Shown here: one piece after another, positions 8,509 to 17,454 of the stretch
How positions within the stretch are numbered: position 1 is the stretch's first letter
Layout: the number at the start of each line of letters is the position of its first letter
Origin: Monoraphidium neglectum
Lineage: Eukaryota; Chlorophyta; Chlorophyceae; Sphaeropleales; Selenastraceae
Length of the DNA: 17,642 nt
Assembly: GCF_000611645.1 (NCBI RefSeq)
Contig: NW_014012942.1
Location: 4,425 to 22,066 of the forward strand
Direction of reading: 5' to 3'
Position numbers and translations under genes: made by a program
The notes under the pieces: model-generated
What the model was told of the DNA's origin: nothing
Databases searched by the model: none
What the model saw: only the letters and a program-made list of their open reading frames with translations

Positions 8509-10296
8509 TCATGCGGCGCTGACGGGCGCGCCTACGGCGGCCGAGAATGCCGCGCCGATGCCGTACGTAAGCCCCATCGCCAGCCAGCCACCAATCAGCA
8601 CGCGCAGCGAGCCCCTCCATACGCGCGCGCCGCCGAGCGCCGCGCCAGTGCCTCCAAACAACAGCAGCCCCGCCGTCGTCGCGAGCAGCACGGCGACGAG
8701 CCGCAGGACGTTGCTACGCACAAATGCGCCCGCCAGCAGCGGGATCGCAGCGCCAAACACAAACGAGACCGCGCCCGCCAGGCTGGCCTGCAGCGGGTTT
8801 GCGAGATCGTCGATGTCGATCCCGAGCTCGTCGCGCGCGTGGGCGCGGATGACGTCTTTCTCTGTCAGCTCCACGGCCACCTGGCGCGCCAGGGGGGCGG
8901 ACAGGCCGCGCTGCACACATGCGGGGGTGCCGGCGAGGGGCGAGAGGAAAACGTCACGCTGGGACACAGCTGGTGAGGATCGAGAGCTCTGCGCTACTGA
9001 GATCCGCTTGGCTTCTCTCTTAGGGTGGCGCTAGGGCCAAGCAGCCCGGCGTCTCACATACCAACAGTCGTCGTCAGCAACACATCACAGCGGCTGTTCT
9101 TACCGAGCGGTAAATGGCGGTGAGCTCCTCCAGCTCAGTCTGCTGAGCACGCTCGCCCTTGGCCTGCGCATGCGGAAACAGGGTAACAGGGAGCAGCGCT
9201 TCTGTGAGCGGTCACGCCAGCGCATGTGCACTTGACGAACCTGCATGCAACCCAGCATGCGCCAAAACAAGAATGCCCACCGCGCCCTGCGTGCAGACCA
9301 ATCACCTGCTCGGCGCGCTCCTTCTCAATGTCAGCCTGCGGAAAACCACATGCGCGGGGTTTGGAGTGAGCTGCAGACTCAGTCATGGGTAGAGCCGCAG
9401 GGAAAAACAGCAGCGCATGGGCCTGCACAGCGCAGCATCAGGCATCACAGGTGGGTTGTTGTAGGGTCTCACCTCCTCCGCGTCCTTCTGGCTGCTGACA
9501 CTGATGTACTCGCCGCATGCCATGCTCAGGGCGCCGCCAACCAGGCCCGCCACGCCGGCCAGCTGCATGACCCGCAGATCTGCGATCAAGCAGCGCGTGC
9601 ATGACAACAATCAGCAAAGGAGTGACACAGCAGAACACAGGCTGACCAGAGAGGACACATATACACACACACACACACACACACGCCAGGACAAGGTAGA
9701 GCCGCAGCGCACGCGCACCTGCGTCGGCGCCCCCGACGCCCATCATCAGTGCGGCCACTGACACCAAGCCGTCGTTGGCGCCCAGGACCATGGCGCGCAG
9801 CCACGGCGCGCGGTGGCTGAAGTGGGCGTGTCCGCAAGGGTCATGGTCGCTCTCGCTCTGCAGGCACAGCAGGTGAGCACAGGCGAGACTGAGGACAGCG
9901 GAAGGAGGCTACATGCTTTGCTGCCATCACTCGAGCATTCGGTGCTGCCTGTGCCCGTGCCACCGCCTGCCCAGCCCTGCGTGTGACCAGCATCAGTGCT
10001 GGACAATGCCTACTGCTAGTGCCAGCAGCTGCAGGCCTTCACATCGCTGCCGTCGGGAGTTCGCCACACAACGAAGCGATGCTTCGGCGGCGCCACACAC
10101 ACAGTGCAGGTGGGCCTCAGGGCGGGCCGGTGGCCGTACCGAAACTAAAAAACACAGCGCGTGCTTCCGAGACAAGAGAGGAGTTCGGGCGGGCTCGCGC
10201 TCGCACCTGGTGATCATCGTGAGTGTCGCGCTCGGCCTGCTCGGCGGGCCTCTCCACATCCGTCGCACTGAAAGCCATATTAGTGTTCGGTGCCAT
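8509..10296 (-). CDS. Vacuolar iron transporter, VIT1/CCC1 family, six exons, 275 aa
   Basis: Family members move Fe(II), and often Mn(II), from cytosol into the vacuole in exchange for protons. Exons in coding order: 10296-10207, 9857-9719, 9579-9473, 9335-9306, 9163-9104, 8910-8509; all GT-AG with joining phases (0,1,0,0,0). Visible features: an acidic, His-rich N-terminus (about 20-45, [20 protein letters not shown]); TM1 with [20 protein letters not shown] (about 52-71), the VIT signature; TM2 with [17 protein letters not shown] (91-107); a cytosolic Glu-rich helical metal-binding domain ([18 protein letters not shown], residues 112-172, ending HARDELGID); and TM3-TM5 at about 184-203, 209-228 and 244-266. 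The length is typical of the family. The frame is open upstream of the chosen ATG (to about 10461); this ATG has a good context (AACGCATGGC), with a second ATG six codons later. It is convergent with the Mpv17-type gene and divergent from the RTX gene. Confidence 0.93.
9663..9684. repeat. (AC)11 microsatellite in a VIT intron
   Basis: A perfect dinucleotide run between exon 2 (ends 9719) and exon 3 (starts 9579) of the minus-strand transporter gene. It reads (GT)11 in the sense of that gene. Confidence 0.9.
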
Positions 10297-12302
10297 GCGT
10301 TTGGTGGGGTGAACAGCGCTGCTGATGTCTTGCGAGCTTGGATCAGCCAGGGGTCTCAAGCGATGCTGTCGACGCTCTGCTGATGCTGACTCCGGGTAGA
10401 TATGCTCTCCATAAGACCTCACAATCGTGCAGGGCGCCTTCAGGCCGCCCGCGAGTCCCACGCGGCATCTTGCTAAATGTCATCGCGAGCGCCGCGCTTT
10501 GCAGTTCCCCAGGATAAGCTGGAAAGCATTTATCAGTGCCTCAGTAGGGGGCGACAGGGGCAAACAAACAGGGGCTTGCGAGATTGGCCATGGGCGGCGT
10601 ACGCCAAGCACACGCCGCGAGCCCTTGGAGCCCCCGAAGGCTCCGGAGTGCACACACATGGAGCAGAAGCTGCTTGCAACCAAGAATAGCCTGGTAGAGC
10701 CACAAAGGCCTGGCAGTGGCTAGCAATATGCCTTCGGCGATTTGTTGACCAAGCAGTGTTGACCAGCATGCAGTTCGACCCGACACTACTGCACTTGGGA
10801 GTGGAGCGGAAGGAAGGAATGTAGGTAAACTGCGTCGCAGCATGCATACATTCACGGGGGCAATTACCGTGGGGCGCCTAGAGTGGAATGCCTGTGTGCC
10901 CCATGACCTGCATGGCAGTGCTTTGTGCCACACCCACCGGGTCATCACTGCGCACCGCACACTGGAGGGCCCTGGGCGGAAGCTTCAGCGGCAGGGCGCG
11001 TACGGGCGGCACGGACGCGGCAGTGGCGGCAGCCTGACCTCCATGGTGTTACACGCACGACCACGCGGGTGCCGCCTTTGTCTGCTCAGACCCATAGGCG
11101 CAAGGCGTGCGCGAGGCGGCATCGCAAGGGTCGACGCAAGGGCGTCACCTGAGGGCCCCGTTGGCGCTCAAGGGGGGGGGACCGAGTCCCGCGCACCGGT
11201 GTGGCATCGAGGAAACGGGCGGATGTTGTGACCGTCGCGCCCGTCCTTAACATACACTGGGCACCCAGCGCCCGTTCTCCTCTCCTCTCCTCTCCTCTAC
11301 TCGACGTATACACGACTACCTGTGAATCTGTGTGGCTTTCGACAACGTCGTGCAATTGACACAGAATGTCTTCCAGTGTGCGCATGTCATCTGGACATTC
11401 GTTGCGCCTTTGCTTTCGGGCCACCGCGACCCGTGTGCCATGTCTGCACCTGCCAGGTAGGACTTGAGCAAGAGCAGTGCATGACTGCCCCTGTGCCCCA
11501 GGCTTGCTGCAGGTGCACACAATCTGCCGGCCCCTACAACCGATGCTGCACTTCAGGCCTGTGAATCTTCGATCCTCAGTGCATGTGCAAAGCATGAATT
11601 GCATGGCGTCATAGTTGGTGGCGGATCCACCATGATTGCTTTCTTTGTGACTGCAAAGGCCTTGGCTGAAATGCGCAGTACTATAGCTGCCCCGGCCCAC
11701 ACCAGTTGCGTCCCTTCCCCCACCGCACACACTTCAGAGCACACACCGGACTGCTGGCGCTTGCGCGTACAGGGTCAATACCCCTGCTGCCGGCGCACCA
11801 GCCGGCGCAGCGCTCTCGTTGCCGCTGCAACCCAGAAAGGGCCCGGTAAATTATGCATACAGCGGGGCGTGGCGCGGGATATGAGAGATGCGCGTTCCCA
11901 TGAGCAGCGTTCTGTACGTGCCAAATCCATTTCATTGCATTGCCTTCCAGGCAGTTACTTCGCGTGTCAGGGCTCTCCAAATGTGTTTGCCTGTATTGAG
12001 CTGTCTCACAAGTGGTGATGGGGTCGAAGCCGAATGCTGCCACATTATAGGGGCTTTGCCTCGGCCAGCGAGGTCACCGGCCCGCGCCCCACCAGCCACC
12101 TCACCAGGGGGTGGCCGCAGGTGTCACAGCTCTGTGTGTCGAGGGAGGTCAGAAGTTCCTCGGTGCGTGCAGTCCTTGCTTGAAGCTCGACGTACCTCGC
12201 TCATACGACCCTGTCGGACCGCACGCTCGTCAAGGCGCAGACTAGAGATCGATTGTGGCTCATCGACCGGTGACTGGCACATAAGCGGAGTAAATCGCGC
12301 CA
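10297..12302. other. 2-kb intergenic region between divergent VIT and RTX genes
   Basis: No gene can be supported. It should hold promoters and 5' UTRs for both neighbours. Three items stand out: a plus-strand open frame ending at about 11150 with a very basic tail (RRKACARRHRKGRRKG), a TCTCC pentanucleotide run at 11275-11298, and a minus-strand open frame at about 11320-11430 (NECPDDMRTLEDILCQLHDV) followed by a possible donor GTAGTC. None has a recognisable family or a convincing set of splice sites. The last 200 bases before 12303 show no TATA box. Confidence 0.4.
11275..11298. repeat. TCTCC pentanucleotide run
   Basis: About four to five copies of TCTCC/CTCCT in intergenic DNA. A pyrimidine tract like this can also be a core-promoter or splicing-like element, but no gene is placed around it. 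Confidence 0.8.
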
Positions 12303-12380
12303 ATGGCCCGCTCCTGCGTGGCCAGGGCCTGCACGCTGCTCCTCTTGGCGCTCGTGACCGACCACCGCAGCGCGCTGGCG
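12303..12380 (+). other. Signal peptide of the RTX protein
   Basis: Residues 1-26: MARSCVARAC, then an apolar core TLLLLALV, then a polar end with a likely cleavage after SALA, before RPLQQRRH. The n-h-c organisation fits a eukaryotic secretory signal. Start ATG has context CGCCAATGGC. Confidence 0.75.
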
Positions 12381-15114
12381 CGACCTCTTCAGCAGCGGCG
12401 CCACCTGCAGGCTGTGTTGACAGGCACAGAGAAATCGGACATCCTTAAGGTAAGCCGTACAGCTGCCAACGGAAAAGCGAGGGCGCATGAAGGCCAGAGC
12501 ACAGGCCCCAAACGGCGCACAGCTGCAGCGAGTGTGTCATTCCCAGGGCGGGAACGTCCATGAAGTGCCCTCGAGATGCGCCAACCGGCATGCACGCACA
12601 AACGGCAGGGCACAAGCGATAAAGACACCATCAATGGCCTAGGAGGTGAGAAAATTGCGGCCGCGGCTGCGATGAGACTTGGGCCGTGCCGCTGCCATCG
12701 AACAGGCACAAAACGCAGGCATCGTGGCTCTCACCCTGCCACGTCCCCCAAACCTCACCCTTCCTGCCGTTTGCGCCGCCGCTAAACTGTCGCAGGAAAC
12801 GACCAGGTGAGGCAGCACCAGCTTGCAAACTAGCGCGTGCTGGGTGGATGCCTGCACTGCAGACAGCTGTTTTGCGCGTGCGGCACATGCACAACAGCAA
12901 ATCATCCGTTGCTTTGCCAGCCTGAACCTGCGCTCCCCCCCCCATATGGCCCATGCCCCTGTGCTGTTTGCCCCTCAGCTGTATGGAAGAGCGGGAGACG
13001 ACCTGGTAAGCTGTTGCTCTCGACTCGACGGTGCCTCACAGCGGCATGCACAGCAGGCGCGATGAACAGCACCTCGCTGTATGTGGGCGCAGCCGCAGCT
13101 GGGGCCCCTGCTCGCGCGCCCCAAGCTGGAGCAAATGCCTGTTCCTGATTGGTCATGCATCTCTTTTGCGCCCCCTTGCGCCATCAGGAGGATGGCGGTG
13201 CTGGAGACGACCTGGCAAGCGCTCAGGCGCCGGCCTTGCTTGTGTCGTCGAGCTAGCGGCCGACTGCGCTTGTGCCGTGCATCGCGCCCTGAGCCGCCAT
13301 GCCACTCACATGCGTGGAACGTAGGGTCAGTGCACCCAGCCATGCTCGCTTGAGGCCTTATCCATTATCTCCCTTGCTGCGTTACCTGACCTGGTTTCGC
13401 ACCCCCATATGCACAGGTGGATGGCGAGCAGGGGAACGACGTGCTGATTGGTGGCGCAGGCAAGTGACGGGCACGCGCTGCCGCACACGCAGACAGCTGT
13501 TGCATATCCAGCCCGTGCGCTGCCATCCCAGGCACCGATTATCAGATGCTTGCTTGCTTTTAAGGTGACGTGCTGTTGCGTAGGTCAAGATCCACCCTTT
13601 CGGTCTGCACCACCAGCACCACAGTTTCATGCACCAATCCGTCACCCGCAGGCAATGACAAGCTGTACGGGAAGGAAGGCAAGGAGTGAGTGCGCAGGCT
13701 TGGATTCAAACATGGGAGTGAACCAGCTTGATAGGCCGGGGATGGGCGCCGTCATTCTCTTGGCTGGCGATTAACCCTGCAAACATGGCTATGCCCGCTT
13801 CCCCCCTTCCTGCACGTGCAGCGATCTGCGCGGTGGATTGGGGAATGACGGTGAGTGCAGCCAGCACCAGGCACGGTGGTCCCCTCCCAAGGGCGCAACG
13901 CTCTGAACCAGTGGGCTGCGCCTGGCTTTTCGTGAGCCTGGGCCATGATCCACCATGCACGTGCGCTTACCCCCCTGGGCTTGCCAAGCGAGTGTGCATA
14001 CATGGCCGCAGCCATCCCTTTCCCCGGCAATCACATGTGCACCAAGAAACCCACACGCCCACCCTGCAGAGGCTGACGGCGGCCCGGATGATGACACCAT
14101 CAGCGGCGATGAAGGTCAGGGTCGTGGGGTTCAGGCGCCAGGTTGCAGGGGGAAGGATATTTTGAGGGCGCTTCAGGGCGACAGTAGCAACAGTAGCAGC
14201 AACAGCAGCAGCGGCGGCAGCAACAGCAGCAGCAGCGGCAGCAGCAGCAACAGAAAGCAGCCGCAGCAGCCGTGCACGGGTGGGCTGACTGGCAAGGACG
14301 CTGGAGATCCTCACGGCGGCATCGTGCTCAGGGAACTCGCAGGGCACAATTGTGTTCTTACCATGACCCCCTAATGTGGCATGGCTCACCCGCTCAAACC
14401 CTTAACGCACAGGCAATGATATCTTGCACGGCGGACTGGGCGCTGAGTGAGTGGAGCTGTGCCCCTGCGTTTTGCCAGCGAGCTTTCCGCGCCGCAATGC
14501 TGGTGCTTTGTGGGTGCAAGCTTCGCATGCGACCAAAACGCTCCGCCCGGCGCCTCAACCTTGCAACGGGGCCCTGAAACCAAGTTGCCCTGTGATGCGG
14601 CTGCACACTGCTCATAGACGCACGCATTGCACCACGTACCCCTCCCCTCACCTCCGCGGCTCTGCCTTAGTATCCTCCACCACTCTTGCCACTCGCTCAT
14701 GCAGCACCCTGTCTGGCGGTGCCGGAGACGACTTGGTGGGTGCAGCTGCCGCGCATCCATGTGATGCAAGGGTGTTTCACACCACCGTGGCGCTGTTTGG
14801 GAGCCACCTCAAGCTGCACCGACCCTATCCCGCCGTGTGTTGCGGCAGTTGGCTCTCCTCTGACGCCACTCCGCGCTGCCTCCGCGTGCCACCAACCGCA
14901 GTTGGATGGTGATGCAGGAGCAGACACGATGGCGGGTGCGTGAGCACACATATGGAGGCCATTTCAATGGGTTCTCAAACAAGAATCTCATCGTGTGTTG
15001 TCCCTTGTTGGTTCCATTGCTCCTGAGGGCTGATTGCTTGCATGCATGTGGCGGTGCTTCAGTGGCACGACGGCAAGTAGCGGCGCACGTGCCTCCCCGC
15101 ATACACGTACCTGC

Positions 15115-15155
<41 letters not shown>

Positions 15156-17415
15156 CAGGTGCACACGCACACACATGCAGGTGCACACATTCAAAACCAC
15201 AAGACACACCCAACAACCACACGCTACACAGTCAACAAAAAAATTCAGACGCCTGCCCTCTCCTTGCATCTCATGCACACACCTTGCGCGCACATGCACG
15301 CACAGCACACACGCACGCGCACACACACACAAACACGCCCCCCCACGCGCAACCCCCAGGCGGTGACGGCAATGACAGGTACGTGGTCGACAATGTCGGT
15401 GACGTCGTCGTGGAGGCAGCCGGCGCGGGCACTGACGAGGTCGCGCTGGTGGCGGCCGCGACCTACACGCTCCCCGACAACGTGGAAGGCCTGCTGGGCT
15501 CCGCTGGGGCAGACGTCCTGACCGGCAACGCGAGTGAGCTGGCGTGTGGCCCACTCAAATTCTCTCTCGTCCTGTGTTGGGGCGTGGTCCTTGGACAAGC
15601 ATGCGCCCTTGTTGGCAACAGTGCGGCCGCTTGCATTTACCAGGAAGGGCAGGCAGTGCCTGGCAAGGGCGTGGTGCCTGGCACAGCTGCTGGCCGCCCA
15701 CGATGTGGCTGGCGGGCACTGGGCCTGCGTGCCTGCCCCGAGTTTATCCAGATCCTCTTGAGCTTGTCTTTGGAGATGCGCCAGTTCCATTATCCCCATC
15801 CATTTGCCAACTGTCCTCAGTCAACAACAAGATCAATGGGAGGGCAGGGGACGACACGATTTCTGGTGGGTTCGCCAAGCTTCAGGGCGTGTTTGGGAGG
15901 GTGCGCCCTGCTGCTTCTTGCATCACGTGGTGCAGAATCTGCTGCAGCAGCTTCTGGGGCCGCAGGTCGTGCTGCGCCACGCGCCGTGGCCACACTGAAC
16001 TGTTAACGCCTGTTGCTCCAAGCGCCACACCCCCCCCTCCCCCGCTGGGACCCCTGCCTCCCAGGCGCTGGCGGCAACGACTGGCTGCTGGGCGGCCTCG
16101 GGAATGACATCCTCAACGGGGTGGGCTGCTGGCTGAGGGTGGTGGCGTGCTGCGAGGCTGCTCAGATGGCGATAAGGGGCTCTCGCTGCCAGAAGCCGCA
16201 GCTCACGCATACGACAAAGCGAGCGTTTAGGGGGTTGCAGTACACTGCCTTGTGCTTGCACTCATGTTTGCATCCCGTCCAGCCGCCTGACGCCCTGCCC
16301 CATATGCCTACTATTTGCAGGGCGACGGCGACGATGCAGCAGAGGGCAATGGTGGCTCTGATACGATAAGCCTTGTGAGCCTGCCCTGACGAACCCCGCC
16401 GTGGAGGGCACCCGTCGCAGCAGCAGCCGGGCGCCCGAGCGTGCTTCTCTGCGATTGTGCGAGCGGTTGCTGTCTGTTGTAATTGGCGCAGTGGTCTGTA
16501 CTTGCGCCCGCTCACACTCCGCCTACCAACATGCCTGCAATAGGTACATTGTTCTCGTATGCCGTTTGTTGCCCTTGTGCAGCGAGACCTAACGCCATGC
16601 TTCCCTGCCCCTTGGCTCTTGACAATCAATCAATCACCCCGACACAAACGCAGGGCCCTGGCAACGACGTGTTCATGTACCGCCGCCGCGACGGCCAGGA
16701 CGCGTCCATCGACGGCGGGGAGGGCTCGGGGGTGAGCCCGCGGGGGGCCGGAGGGGGGAGGGCTGGGGGCGGTGACGTTCCACGGGCGCTGCGGGTCCTC
16801 AGCGCAGCTCAGGCCACACGGACGACTGAGGCTGGGGAAGTCGGTGGACCTGGAATGGGTGTCTCTCATTGTAGGAGCAGACGATGCCTCCTGTGAGGCT
16901 ACGCAGCGGGGCCGGCCGGCTGAAAAGCTGATATGGTCATGCGCATGCGCTCCCCCTACCTTCAAAACCTCCTGCTCCTTGTCCCTCCCCACCAAGCACC
17001 CGCTGGTGAGGAGTTCCTTGCCCCTTTTCATCCACGACCCCAACTGTCAACTTCCCGACTCCCAACTCCCTAGGACACCCTCTGCCTGGAGGGCAAGCCC
17101 AGCACCTACACAGTCTGGATCAACGGCGCCAAGAACCCCGACCGCAACCGCGCGGTGGTGCCGATCGCCGGCTCCAAGGTAGACGTGTTTGTGGGCGGCC
17201 GCGTGCCGCGGGCGAATAAGGCCAAGGGCATCGCGACAACTGACCCGGCGACAGGGTACATGAAGATCATTGGTTTTGAGTTCATCCGCTTTGTGGTGGG
17301 TGCCAGTGTGTGTGTGTGTGTGTGTATGTGTGTCTGTGCGCGCGCATGCACACATGCGCGTGCGTGCACGCGTATGTGTGAGTGAGTGTGAGTGTGTACG
17401 CTTGCGTATGCGTGC

Positions 17416-17454
<39 letters not shown>

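Larger units (their letters stand above)
12423..15387 (+). repeat. RTX repeat block 1: 15 nonapeptides spread over 13 exons
   Basis: Residues 41-175 read as fifteen 9-residue units of the type GGxGxDxLx with no insertion or deletion, although 12 introns interrupt them. Exons 4 and 5 (12979-13005 and 13188-13214) are exactly 27 nt, one unit long. The Asp at unit position 6 is present in all fifteen units; position 8 is usually Leu or Ile. Confidence 0.88.

Noticed and set aside
11086..11730. 214-codon minus-strand open frame as a complete gene
   Set aside because: It includes the translated TCTCC run and reads without family resemblance. Only a short central piece looks at all protein-like.
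12547..12555. A 9-nt microexon encoding GGN between RTX exons 1 and 2
   Set aside because: It has AG and GT borders and RTX-like residues, but including it adds three residues and breaks the nine-residue register that is perfect without it.
12303..17295. Calling the RTX gene a hemolysin or toxin
   Set aside because: RTX repeats are shared by adhesins, enzymes, S-layer and toxin proteins. No pore-forming, protease, lipase or acylation region is visible, and the protein is mostly repeats.
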